NCBI GenBank assembly: GCA_020002185.1
Contig: CM034539.1
Span: 32,259,551 to 32,323,550, forward strand
Length of the DNA stretch: 64,000 nucleotides
Direction of reading: 5' to 3'
Source of the DNA: Paraescarpia echinospica
Lineage: Eukaryota > Annelida > Polychaeta > Sabellida > Siboglinidae
Numbering within the stretch: position 1 is the stretch's first letter; every line of letters starts with the position of its first letter. A program made the position numbers and the translations under genes. Shown here piece by piece: positions 1 through 8,559 of the stretch. The notes below the pieces were generated by a model that worked only from the letters and a program-made list of their open reading frames with translations, was not told where the DNA came from and ran no database searches.

Positions 1-2
1 GC

Positions 3-176
3 GTGTTGGCGAAATACTGGAATCACCTGCGTGAACTCGTCGACAAACACGTTACGCTTAAGCAGAAGCGTGTCATCTTGTAAAAGGGTGCGGGTGGTTT
101 TCTGACGGGCCTGCTAGCGCCGTTAGCGAGTACCGTTCTCCTTCCGCTGCTCAGACAGGTGTTCGGCAGCGCGTGA
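3..176 (+). pseudogene. pX-like membrane-active minor capsid peptide, 3' part, broken
   Basis: One reading frame (first codon at 3) ends with a short hydrophobic peptide rich in Gly, Leu and Ala, preceded by a basic Lys/Arg stretch. The motif GGFLTGLLAPLASTVLLPLL is visible. Basic leader plus Gly-Leu hydrophobic tail is the pattern of the adenovirus pX/pVI-like membrane-active capsid peptides found in Polintons and adintoviruses (family knowledge). An in-frame TAA at 81-83 lies just before the Gly-rich segment, so this copy is interrupted. The frame stops at 174-176 (TGA), directly upstream of the next ORF. The 5' part lies outside the window. The identification rests on composition and position only. 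Confidence 0.5.
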
Positions 177-197
177 TTGACGCAGTACGCGAAGAAG

Positions 198-941
198 ATG
201 GCGTTGGTCGATCCACGATTGGTGGAATGCCTTCTGCCACGTGTCGATCAGTCGTCGAGCACGCCCCGATCACGTGTACTGAGTAGCCTTGACAACGACA
301 TGAAGGACATTCTAGAACGTTCGGATTTATCGGAACGTGAAAAGGTAGCGTCGTACAATCAACTGCTGAGTCGGTACAATACGATAGAGGCGGCTCGAGC
401 GGCGCAACAGGTACGCGTGTCGGTGGTCAACAGCGGCAGCGGCGAGACGCCTGCGGTGGCGGCGGCGGCGGTGGCGCCACCATCGTCGGAGGTGGTAGAG
501 CGCGAAATCATAGCCAGTATGCCGAAAACGTTGAAAGGGAAGACGGGACTTCTTATCGAAAAAATGAAAGCCGATCCGTTGTGTCGATGGAACGATCGCG
601 GTGAATTCGTGTACGACGGTAAAACGATCGCGGGGAGTAATATGGTCGATCTAATGAACGATCTCATGCGAACGAGATCGATGACGACGGCGCCCGTAGG
701 ATGGCGCGAGTTCGGATTGCACAAGAAGGATATGAATATCCCTATGGAATTCGTGGGCAACCCGCGCTATCGATCGTACATGGAGCGACGACAGAAGCAC
801 CTACTAGAAGAGGCGATGATGATGCCGACGACGTCTAGTTCATCAGCGCCGTCGGAGTGGAGACGTCGTCGGATGCGAGGCGAACCTAAACGCAGACAAC
901 GATCTTCTTCGTTGGGCGTCGCGGCGTGGGATACGTTGTGA
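198..941 (+). CDS. Conserved Polinton/adintovirus protein of unknown function
   Basis: An intact ORF of 247 codons. The frame is open from 177 without ATG, and the first ATG is at 198 (MALVDPRLVE). The N-terminal third is helical and charged (LDNDMKDILERSDLSEREK), followed by an Ala/Val-rich linker at about residues 75-95. A conserved-looking C-terminal part (VGWREFGLHKKDMNIPMEF) precedes an Arg-rich tail with RRRRMRGEPKRRQR. I recognise the layout from uncharacterised ORFs beside capsid genes of invertebrate Polintons, but no function is established. The basic tail would suit a DNA-binding or virion core role (inference). Its stop TGA overlaps the next ATG (TGATG at 939-943), so the two ORFs are tightly coupled. 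It is one of few unbroken genes in this element. Confidence 0.6.
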   Translation: MALVDPRLVECLLPRVDQSSSTPRSRVLSSLDNDMKDILERSDLSEREKVASYNQLLSRYNTIEAARAAQQVRVSVVNSGSGETPAVAAAAVAPPSSEVVEREIIASMPKTLKGKTGLLIEKMKADPLCRWNDRGEFVYDGKTIAGSNMVDLMNDLMRTRSMTTAPVGWREFGLHKKDMNIPMEFVGNPRYRSYMERRQKHLLEEAMMMPTTSSSSAPSEWRRRRMRGEPKRRQRSSSLGVAAWDTL

Positions 942-1135
942 TGCCGTCACGACGCGCGATAACGGTCATCGGCTTCACCATCGCGCTTATCGCACTCTAT
1001 ACGTGTATAATAATCATCGTACATTTATCATCGTCGTCGTCGTCGTCATGGTGTCCGGGTGGAGTCGTCGTCCAAAACGAAAGCCTCGACAGCAACGAAA
1101 CGACGTCGACGTCGACGACGACGACGACGAGCTGA
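941..1135 (+). CDS. Small single-pass membrane protein ORF
   Basis: A 64-codon ORF whose ATG overlaps the upstream stop codon. It starts with a short basic segment (MPSRR), followed by one long hydrophobic helix of about 24 residues (AITVIGFTIALIALYTCIII and onward) and a Ser/Thr-rich tail with a possible N-glycosylation site (NET). The Ser/Thr runs come from (TCG)n and (ACG)n low-complexity DNA at 1030-1050 and 1105-1130. From 1048 the integrase ORF runs in another frame through the same bases, so only one of the two is used here, or the ORFs overlap. No homologue recognised; the TM segment and the TGATG junction are the only support. Confidence 0.4.
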   Translation: MPSRRAITVIGFTIALIALYTCIIIIVHLSSSSSSSWCPGGVVVQNESLDSNETTSTSTTTTTS

Positions 1136-1546
1136 ATAACGTGTACTTCGATCCGAAACGGGTGGGGAGTTACGGAGGCGTCGACGCGTTGCACCGGGCG
1201 TCGAAGCTCCGACGTCCGGCCGTCGAGAGGTGGCTTGCGTCGCAGGACGCCAATACCCTACACAAACCGTTTAGACGACATTTCAAACGACGTCGCGTCA
1301 TCGTGGGCGGTCGAAACCAGCAGTGGCAAGCCGATCTGGTCGACTTGACTAGACTGAAAACGCACAACGACGGTATAACATTCCTATTGACGGTGATCGA
1401 TGTGTTTTCGAAGTGGGCGTGGTGCGTTCCGTTGAAGAGTAAGTCCGGTCTGTCGCTCGTCGCGGCCTTCGAGCGCCTGCTGAGCGACGACGACGTCGAG
1501 ACGCCGAACACGCTGCAGACCGATAAGGGGAGCGAGTTTTTGAACC
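1048..1546 (+). pseudogene. Polinton DDE integrase, truncated before the third acidic residue
   Basis: From ATG 1048 the frame encodes an acidic low-complexity lead (DVDVDDDDDE), an N-terminal region (YFDPKRVGSYGGVDALHRA), and the start of a retroviral-type integrase core. The first catalytic Asp is in WQADLVDL (about residue 96). It is followed by LLTVIDVFSKWAWCVPLKSK, and the second Asp is in LQTDKGSEF (about residue 159). The Glu-containing last third of the core and any chromodomain are absent, because at about 1546 the sequence switches to a capsid-gene tail. The ORF stays open by chance through the junction into the protease frame, giving an artificial 333-codon fusion from ATG 1048. 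Such an enzyme would not integrate DNA. Family assignment is strong. Confidence 0.8.
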
Positions 1547-1666
1547 GTGGGTATCGAAATGCATTTCGGGACGCCGCTACCGATTCCGGTGAACGGCGTC
1601 GTGTACGCGGAATTCGAGACGGTGATGGAGATCGACCGGAACCGGAACGTCGTGTACGACTGGTAG
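1547..1666 (+). pseudogene. C-terminal fragment of a Polinton capsid protein
   Basis: In a different frame from the flanking integrase and protease, about 39 codons read through to a TAG at 1664-1666 (motifs NGVVYAEFETVMEIDRNRNV). This resembles the C-terminal end of the conserved capsid protein of Polintons (F54H12.2-like group). A capsid gene directly before the protease matches the hexon-protease order of adenoviruses. Only the last part is present, and its upstream portion is replaced by integrase sequence. The assignment comes from recalled family pattern and gene order, so it is moderate. Confidence 0.5.
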
Positions 1667-1671
1667 TAACT

Positions 1672-2111
1672 ATGGATACGTTTCAACTGATGCGTCGTCT
1701 GGAACACGATACGTACGCTAAACGTATCGTCGTCGGCGTCGTGCCTAAAGACGCGCTACCTACCGCCGCCGCCACCACCACCGTTTACCCGACGGCCTTC
1801 GTGTGCAACACCGACAACGGCGGCGAACCGGGACAGCACTGGGTGGCCGTCTACGTGGACGCCGACCGACGAGGCGAGTACTTCGATTCGTACGGTCTGC
1901 CGCCGCTGCACGCCGACTTCCGCGCGTTCCTGCAGCGTCACTGCGGCGACGCGTGGACGTACAACGACAAGCGGCTGCAGAGCGTCATCTCTAACGTGTG
2001 TGGACAATATTGCATCGCCTACCTTCTCCTCCGATGTCGCCGTTGACGACGTTCCAGAGCCTATTCGGCACCAATCGGGTGACCAATGACTGTCTCGTAT
2101 ACGATTATTAA
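1672..2111 (+). pseudogene. Adenain-type (C5) cysteine protease with a 3' frameshift
   Basis: The ATG at 1672 lies five bases after the capsid stop. Family features are visible: GQHWVAVYVD with the catalytic His, EYFDSYGLPP with the Asp-containing strand and the conserved Gly-x-Pro, and NVCGQYCIAYLL with the nucleophile Cys. These are maturation proteases of adenoviruses, Polintons and adintoviruses that cut capsid precursors. The frame stops early at 2044-2046. A second frame then continues with typical family-tail features (FQSLFGTNRVTND) to a TAA at 2109-2111. A frameshift near 2034-2043 therefore separates the catalytic part from the tail. AATAAA follows at 2153. Confidence 0.75.
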
Positions 2112-2152
2112 AACCACATTAATTTCGCTTTTACGTGTATAGTAGTAGAAGA

Positions 2153-2196
2153 AATAAAAAACAAACAAACGATGTACACAATTGTTGGTGTTTATT
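2153..2196. terminator. Convergent polyadenylation signals
   Basis: AATAAA on the plus strand (2153-2158), after the protease, faces AATAAA on the minus strand (2196-2191), after the polymerase. The two transcription units converge here, a compact viral-style layout. Confidence 0.6.
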
Positions 2197-2270
2197 ATTA
2201 CCCTACATACCTACATACATACATGCAGAAACTACCCCTAGGGGGCGTGGTGGGGGTTAGGTTAGTAGTA

Positions 2271-2321
2271 GACGACGAGTTAGACGAGTTAGAGTTAGAC
2301 GAGTTATACGAGTTAGACGAG
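2271..2321. repeat. Short GACGAGTTAGAC-type tandem repeat at polymerase 3' end
   Basis: Imperfect 6/12-bp repeats (gacgagttagac, gagttagag, gagttatac) lie directly after and overlapping the polymerase stop codon at 2315-2313. Confidence 0.6.
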
Positions 2322-5300
2322 AATCGGCGCCGTGGTGACGACGTCGTCGAGCACGCGGCGTTTACCGTAGAAGTAGCTCAACGCCGCGCGCTCTTGAACG
2401 TACGTCAACACGGACGAGTCTTTCACTTGGTCACCGCGGTTCCAGCCGACGCCGTTGCGACGGTCGCGCAGTACGGCGAGGAAGGTGTGCTCTTCGATGT
2501 CGTTCTGTCGCTTGCTCAGTCCCTTCGTGCTGCACTTCGGATAGTCGGCGCCGCCGAAGCAGTAGTAGGTCTTGCTGCACAACGCCACGATTCCGTCGCC
2601 GCGCCACTCTTCTTTGAAGAGTCCCGGCGTTCGACGATCGAACAGGCGTCGGCGCGCGCAGCAGGCCGGCATGTCCGCCTCCCACGCTAGTCCGGCGACG
2701 CGCCGTCGTACGTAGGCGTCCACGTGCGCGTCGCAGCATTCGGCCGGAAAGCAGAGCGAACGATTCCGCAAGTAGTGTTCGCGACGTTCTTCCGGTACGA
2801 GCGCGTCGACGTCACGTCCGGCGAGGGCGATGTACGCCGAGTCCGTGTCCATAGCGCAGTACTGGAAGAGCGGACGGGGGATGTAGGCGTCGAAGAAATC
2901 GAAATAGAATTCCAGCATTCTCAATTTTGCGTACTGCAATACGAAATAGCCGATATGTATCGGCAGGCCGTAGACGATTTTGCGCTTATTCAGCGCCACC
3001 TCGTACAGCGCGTCGTCGACGACGACGTCGAGTTGCCGGAAGCGCCGATTGTTGACGAGCATCGACGCGCCGACCGGCGTGGCGTACTTGATTTCTCGGT
3101 GCCGATCGACGCGCTTAATCGTTTTCCCGTAGGAACTGTTGCCGAGAAGTTTAAAGGTATTGGCGATGATCGATTTGTCGGGATCGATATCGCCCTCGCG
3201 TCGCGCCGTCGAGACCGCGTCGCCGAAGCGGCGAAAGCACGCGATCGGCGCGTACTCGACGATCTGGTAGACGCGCTCGACTACGAGACCGTGCGCCAGA
3301 TACCAGCGTAGGAGCGGCGTCGCGAGCATAATCGCGGCGCCGAAGTAGCTACCGACGAGCGTCCGTTGAGGTCGGGTGAGGAGATCGTGCGACTCGGTAT
3401 AGTCGCGCATGAACGGGCTGAGATCGTCGCGCACGATATCGACGTTCTTGAATACGGGCTGCATCTCGGCGAACTTGTCGCGCAGCGCTTCCGGCACGGC
3501 GATATCGCACTGCACGAGGCCGAACAGAGAGCCGTCGCGCACCGCCTCCAGTGTCGTCGAGAGCGTAATGCTCGGTGGTGGTTGCCATCGTGACGCGTCG
3601 GGCGGCGGCGTCGGCGCCGCCGGCGTTCGCACGGCGTGCCACTGGCACTCCCACATTTCGACGACGTCGTCGACGAAACGGCGCAGGTAGGCGGTCACGG
3701 CGATCGTCGCGGCGTACAGCGTCGTCATCATCGGTTGACCGTTGACGGCGTTCGTTGTCACGTGCGCCTGGCACGTCGGGCAGCCGTGAAAATATCAGCC
3801 GTGAAATTGATACGCCGTTCGCGTGGCGGCGCACCAACCGTCGACTCGGTGCTTTCCGATGCGCTTCTCGCGTCCGTTCAACTGGTGACGTATACGCGCG
3901 CCGGTTTGCGCCTCCACCCACGTCAACCTCTCCACGGCCATACGACCTTAGCGGTGCACGCGTTCCGGTCGAAAGGCGTTCTCCGCGCGTCGGCGCGTGT
4001 AACAGCCCGTCGGCATCTCCTGCATTATCGCCCATAGATAGAGGCCGTTTGCATCGAAGCCTACTATCGATCGGCACGGCGCGCCGTCGCCGCCTCGAAT
4101 CGACGTCACGTCGGCCTCGTGGTGACGCGCGAAGATGATCAACGGGCCGCCGACGATCTGCGCCTGCAGCAGACGGTGCAGATCTTTGTTCGGCTCGTTG
4201 AAGAGCGAGAAATGGATCGACGTCGGCAGGTCGTTGAACAGATACAACAACGTCAACACCGGTACGCTGATGACGTCCTTGAACATGTCGATACGTTGAC
4301 GCCGATAGAAGGCGAACTGGCGATCGACGGCCTCGAGAAACGGCGCCACGTCACGATTGTTATACCACACACAAAAATCGCGCATCGACGTCATGCCCTC
4401 GTCACGCCACGCCGTTGCGCAAATCTCGTACGCCTCCGCGGAGATTCCCTCGCGTTTCAGGTGACTGTAGAAAGCTTCGCGCGACGGCAGGGCGGTTTCG
4501 TCCAGACGCGTCAACGCGTCGATATTTTCGTACGGAAAGTAGCCCTTCGTTGCCGAGCAACCGTACGCTTTCAGAAAGCGATCGTAGCTAACGCCGGGCG
4601 CGAGGTAATTCGATATGTCCAGGAACTTCAACGTCGTCGTCGACAGGCACATGTAATTGTTCTGACGTTTAATGGTAAACGCCGACGACGTGTGCTCCGC
4701 GTCACCTGTTATGAGCAGGGGGGTCAAGTACTTTTTGACGACATTGAGGTCGTACATAGCCGAATTGAATCCCAATAAGGGCATTTGACGAAGGTGCGTC
4801 CACAGCCGGTCGGCGAGAGTGGCGTACGGTGACGCATCGACATCGTCGTCGTTGCATCGTCGCCACCAGTCGGCGTCGAGCGCGTCGAGCGCCTCGAAGG
4901 ACGCGTCGTAGCGGGGACGTAGAATCGCGCACGCCACCGCGCTGACCGCTTCCAGGTCGTCGATGAGGCGACGCGCGAGTTCCGTCGAATCGCCGGTCGT
5001 GACTTAACACCGCGCCGCTTCGTGACCGGGCACGTTCGACGCGACGCTCACGCTGAGCAGTTCGTGTCGCGCGATCCAGCGGCATTTGTCGGTATCCGTC
5101 GGCAGATCGTTATCGGCGAAATAGCACTCGAAATCGAACGTCGCGCGGTACGGGTAGTAGCGCAGGTCGTCGTCGCCGACGTCGATGCCTTCGTCGTCGA
5201 GCCGCTCGAATACGGACGGCGACGGAAGAGACACAGATGGTCGTCGTAGGGCGTGCCTCGATGATCTTTCGTTAACGACACGATGGCCCTGTTGAGGCGC

Positions 5301-6053
5301 ACGTAGGCGGGAAGCGTCGTCACGCCAACGCAGCCGATAGGATGATTGATGATGACGTTCACGAAGTAGGTGGCGTTCGTTACGAGCTCGACGATCCACC
5401 CCGAGTCGGGGCGCTGCGCGATGGCGTACTGCAGTACGTCGGTCGTGCGCACGGCGTCGAGGAATCGTTCGAACGAACGGCTATCGGTGACTAGGGCGGT
5501 TGTTTCGAGGAGGCGACCGCAACAGTTACACGAAGAATGAAAATATCGGTACCGACCCGACACCTTGTGGCGTAATACAAAACCATAGCTTACGTTAATT
5601 TAAAACGCGTTCTTTTGTTCGCGAAACATTTCCCTCAGACGCGGTTCGAGCACCCGCGTACTCGTACAGGCGGTCATACGATAGTTGTAACGCGACTGTA
5701 CGGCACCGCGCGCTACCGACGTCTCTATGCTACGCCGGTGCTCGTCCACGATACGCTGTAGATCGTCGGGTGACGGCGGCGCCCTAGCGGCTGCCGCCTC
5801 CACCACCACCGCTGATTCATTACTACTACCAGGAGGTGGCGACGTCTGACGGCCACACTGTTCCTTCAGGTGTCGTAGCATAGCGTAACGCGTAGTGTAC
5901 ATCGTGCCACATTTTGGACACTCGACGTTTTACGCATAGCGCATCGTTGCCGCAACTTTTCGAACTCTTTACGTGTCGTTCTAACGTCGACTGTGTCGCG
6001 AAATACCTCCCACATTTCGGACATTGCCATCTAGTAGGTGGTGATGGTGGCAT
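2313..6053 (-). pseudogene. Protein-primed DNA polymerase B (Polinton/adintovirus) with N-terminal zinc fingers, broken
   Basis: Minus-strand ORFs line up as one gene of roughly 1,240 codons. It starts with two C2H2/C2HC-like fingers (C-x2-C-x12-H-x6-C and C-x2-C-x12-H-x4-C, about 6030-5860). Exonuclease motifs follow: FDFECYF (about 5130), GFNSAMYDLN (about 4770), YNNRDV (about 4355). Then come the polymerase motifs DANGLYLWAI (about 4050), NSSYGK (about 3135), DTDS (about 2850) and SKTYYC (about 2570). Catalytic residues look intact, but the frame is broken: frameshifts near 5930, 5225 and 3945, TAA at 5602-5600, TAA at 5006-5004 and TGA at 3797-3795. The chosen start is the ATG at 6053, about 30 bases below a TATA box. 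The fingers could be a separate gene, but they share a frame with the exonuclease part across the TAA at 5600. Confidence 0.85.
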
Positions 6054-6082
6054 TCTCTCTAATGATATTTTTTCGAGCACCG

Positions 6083-6092
6083 CTATTTATAA
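6083..6092 (-). promoter_or_regulatory. TATA box for the polymerase gene
   Basis: TTATAAATAG on the minus strand, about 30 bases before the ATG at 6053. The leader would be very short. Confidence 0.5.
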
Positions 6093-6494
6093 CAGCGACG
6101 GTGACGGTGGTGGTGGTGGTGGTGGTAAGTACGCCCTAGCGGGAGGAATGTGGTAACTCGGAATGGTGGTTGCGCGAACTAGCGGTCATTTTTATAACTA
6201 AGGTACGGTGGGGATGGAAGGAATGTGTTTGCGGTGGTGACTAGCGTTAATTTTTCTAACTAATGTCATTTTTATAACTAAGGTACGGTGGGGATGGAAG
6301 GAATGTGTTTGCGATGGTGACTAGCGGTAATTTTTCTAACTAATGTTGTTGTGGGTAACTCGGAAACGGAAAGTACATTTTCAACGTTTTATTCGGTACT
6401 CTTACAACATTCAAACACAGCGTCGTTGAAGCCTTTGTTTCAATAGCAAGCAAATATTAGCAAAATGTTCTCTATTCTAGTGTTCGTTCGTGCT
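6093..6494. repeat. Intergenic stretch with an 80-bp direct repeat (two copies) and (GGT)n
   Basis: A (GGT)n run at 6108-6126 is followed by two direct copies of an 80-bp unit (6185-6264 and 6265-6344) differing at only a few bases. Each contains TTTTTATAACTAAGG and TTTTTCTAACTAATG. A minus-strand AATAAA at about 6395-6385 lies below the 6495-7256 ORF. I see no coding sequence here. The duplicated unit may be regulatory (inference). Confidence 0.6.
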
Positions 6495-7256
6495 TTATTC
6501 CAGTCCGCTCCGGCGTTGCAAGTACGTGTGCACGGCCGACTCGAGTTGCACGCGATTCATATAATCGCGCCAATTTGTTCCCAACAACCAGTTCGACACA
6601 AACTGCACCAAATACAACTCTCCCGCACGGCCCGTTTGCGGCTGCTGACCACCGGAAGAAGTCGACACCGTAGTTTCGTGTAGAATATGCACGAGTCGCG
6701 TGAAACAGGGGATGAGCGATCGACGCAGGAACGTTTCGATGACGTCGTTGAAATATCGCGTCACAATGCAGCCCGGGTTGTCGAGACGTTGCATGTATAC
6801 ACGGTTTGGCCGTCCCGCACGATAGCCGGGCATGTGTACATATGGACAGCCTTCATTCGGCTCACATACCCCGCAATGATCCCGCGCCTTCTCCAGAATC
6901 ATTTCGCCGAGGGTCTCGGCGACGAGGTCCATCGCCAGCCGTTCATAACGGCCGACCAACTGGCTCCTGCTCAGCACGACAATTTGACGTTGGCACGTCC
7001 CCAGCTCCTCCGATACGCTCCAATACGGAGCGCACGTCGGTCCCATCGTCCCCAGGCTTTCGTTATACGTCGGTGGAGCGGTACGCGTTCGGCTCGATCC
7101 GCCCAGCGCCTCCTCGATGATCGCGTCCAATACGTGGGCGTCACGCACTCCACCACCATACAGCACAAAGCAGTTCTACTCTTTACGAATCACCGTCAGG
7201 AACGCTTGTAGGAAGTCGCTCATACACTCACGCCTGGTGTGTTGCATCAGAGCCTC
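6495..7256 (-). pseudogene. Unknown viral ORF behind a splice-acceptor-like site
   Basis: A frame opens right after TTTGTAG at 7263-7257 (first codon GAG 7256) and runs to TAA at 6497-6495, 253 codons with one in-frame TAG at 7178-7176. After the TAG there are 226 open codons. The product is not recognised. It has a compact Cys cluster C-x2-C-x5-C (CGVCEPNEGCPYVH), a region rich in Arg and aromatics, and a helical C-terminus (NWRDYMNRVQLESAVHTYLQ). The stop codon overlaps AATAAA (6499-6494), a compact polyadenylation arrangement. No ATG begins the frame at the acceptor, so an upstream exon would be needed. If only the part after TAG is used, the first start would be a CTG or a Met well inside. 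Confidence 0.45.
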
Positions 7257-7282
7257 CTACAAACACATTATTATTATTATGA

Positions 7283-7438
7283 TTAGTCCGCCTCCTCCTT
7301 CTTGATCTCTTCCTCCCTCTTTATCGACCCCTGCACTCCGCGTTCCAACAACGTTCTTACGAACGAGGCAACCTCGTCGTACTGAGCGCGAATCCTTTCG
7401 TTGTTTGCAAGCATGTTTTCCAGTACGCGGCGCACTTC
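7283..7438 (-). CDS. Unknown helical ORF/exon behind a splice-acceptor-like site
   Basis: It opens with GAA at 7438 directly after CTTTAG and runs 51 codons to TAA at 7285-7283. The product is Arg/Glu-rich and helical (EVRRVLENMLANNERIRAQY) and ends in KREEEIKKEEAD. A good donor-like GTAAGA lies in phase 0 about 80 bases in (after GCC TCG TTC). Splicing from it to the acceptor at 7257 would join this frame to the next ORF in phase. A consensus-like branch site (CTAAC) lies about 25 bases before its acceptor. Function unknown. Confidence 0.4.
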   Translation of the reverse strand, partial: EVRRVLENMLANNERIRAQYDEVASFVRTLLERGVQGSIKREEEIKKEEAD

Positions 7439-7464
7439 CTAAAGCATATAAGCACAACTGTTAG

Positions 7465-7650
7465 TTACATCAAACTACTACAAAATAAGCTTGCTTCGTA
7501 AGCTAGCCAAAACGCTCTTATGTATTGTTCGGCCGTCTCGGCTAATAGTTGAAAGGCCTCCTCGCTTATTTCACGACCACGACGCTCTCTCATTCGTTGT
7601 CGCTCGTTCACGTGCTTCAATAAATCTACCAGTATTGGCCATTCTTCCTC
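7465..7650 (-). CDS. Unknown ORF/exon, possible histone-fold-like helices
   Basis: It opens with GAG at 7650 directly after TTTGTAG and runs 61 codons to TAA at 7467-7465. The peptide has an amphipathic helix (WPILVDLLKHVNE), a basic loop (RQRMRERRGR) and a long helix (ISEEAFQLLAETAEQYIRAF). This helix-basic loop-long helix pattern recalls helices 1 and 2 of a histone fold, but that is an impression and no family is confirmed. The out-of-frame ATG at 7643 gives only 23 codons. There is no ATG at the acceptor, so a 5' exon from upstream is expected. Confidence 0.4.
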   Translation of the reverse strand, partial: EEEWPILVDLLKHVNERQRMRERRGREISEEAFQLLAETAEQYIRAFWLAYEASLFCSSLM

Positions 7651-7674
7651 CTACAAACAACACAACACAACACA

Positions 7675-8439
7675 TTAGTCATCGTTGTCGTCGACGACGA
7701 TGACGTATCTCTTTAGTGTGCGGACTGTATACGAAGGCTCCCCGTTCCAACTCGTCTTCCGCACACTAATCTCCACATTAGTGCCGGCTAACTCGAGCAC
7801 GGTATCGCGGAGATCCTCCTCGTTCAATTCCGTCAAGTACTCGGCCGTGTACTCGACGAGATTAGACATTTGGCTATCAAACAACGTAAGCCAAAGCTCG
7901 TCTTCCTCCTCCTCGCCGTCCTTCACCATCACACGCAACGCGAAGAAATATTTCGGTACCGACACTTCACCGTGCGTTCGACATATCAGTTCCCCGCCTT
8001 TGCTTGTCTGCAATTTCCGGCGACAACGGGAACATCCCAAATAGGTGCCGACCTCTTTGTACGACACGGCGTCGATCATAACGGGCGACAGAAGTTTATA
8101 CACACCGTTGACAGCACACTTCAGATGTCTCAGACTCACCACTGTGGCGCGCGTCGACGCCGACGATTCGCATTCACGCTCCATAGAACTGCTCTGCGAC
8201 AGGACTGGGGGTCGCTCAGCCGTCTCGACGGGCTCCGAGGACGCCTCTTCAGCGCTTCGCTTTCGCCCGACAGTCAACGGGGCAGCAATGAGCGCGACGG
8301 GGCGCTTAACGGGTGGTGACGCCCCCGTTGACACGGCTGCAATCAGCGGCGAAGGTTGCTGTTGACCGCTGCTGGCCGCCTTCAGTGACTGCTTGCGCGG
8401 TGCCTTCGTCTTTTTTGGTTGTTGACTTTCATCCGCCAT
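7675..8439 (-). CDS. RPA1-like OB-fold single-stranded DNA-binding protein
   Basis: An intact 254-residue ORF from ATG 8439. Residues 1-105 are low-complexity and basic, with likely nuclear signals (PKKTKAPRKQS, VGRKRS). Residues 105-245 match the zinc-ribbon OB domain at the C-terminus of RPA70: a C-x2-C-x13-C-x2-H cluster (GCSRCRRKL to ICRTHGE), then PKYFFALRVMVKDG, then ELWLTLFDSQMSNLVEYTA, as in RPA1 and related SSBs. It would coat single-stranded DNA during replication, which suits an element with its own polymerase. ATG 8439 is preferred over the longer open frame because a TATA box sits about 100 bases upstream. The stop TAA lies 24 bases before the next acceptor-like site. Confidence 0.65.
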   Translation of the reverse strand: MADESQQPKKTKAPRKQSLKAASSGQQQPSPLIAAVSTGASPPVKRPVALIAAPLTVGRKRSAEEASSEPVETAERPPVLSQSSSMERECESSASTRATVVSLRHLKCAVNGVYKLLSPVMIDAVSYKEVGTYLGCSRCRRKLQTSKGGELICRTHGEVSVPKYFFALRVMVKDGEEEEDELWLTLFDSQMSNLVEYTAEYLTELNEEDLRDTVLELAGTNVEISVRKTSWNGEPSYTVRTLKRYVIVVDDNDD

Positions 8440-8540
8440 GTTGTATATCGCGGAAGAACGTCTACTGCTTGCTGCTCTGCTGTTGTAGAAAGAATACACG
8501 TTAGAACTTCAGCGTCATACAATATAGCATTTTCTCAACC

Positions 8541-8548
8541 GTTTTATA
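8541..8548 (-). promoter_or_regulatory. TATA box for the RPA-like gene
   Basis: TATAAAAC on the minus strand, about 100 bases before ATG 8439. A transcript start near 8515 would give a leader of about 75 bases. Confidence 0.5.
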
Positions 8549-8559
8549 CTTTTCCAAAT

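Noticed and set aside
1003..2046. A single integrase-protease fusion gene
   Set aside because: The middle segment in this frame is meaningless, while another frame there encodes a capsid tail. The fusion is an accident of a deletion.
2172..5249. Long plus-strand frames opposite the polymerase
   Set aside because: Shadows of a GC-rich coding strand; polymerase motifs lie on the minus strand.
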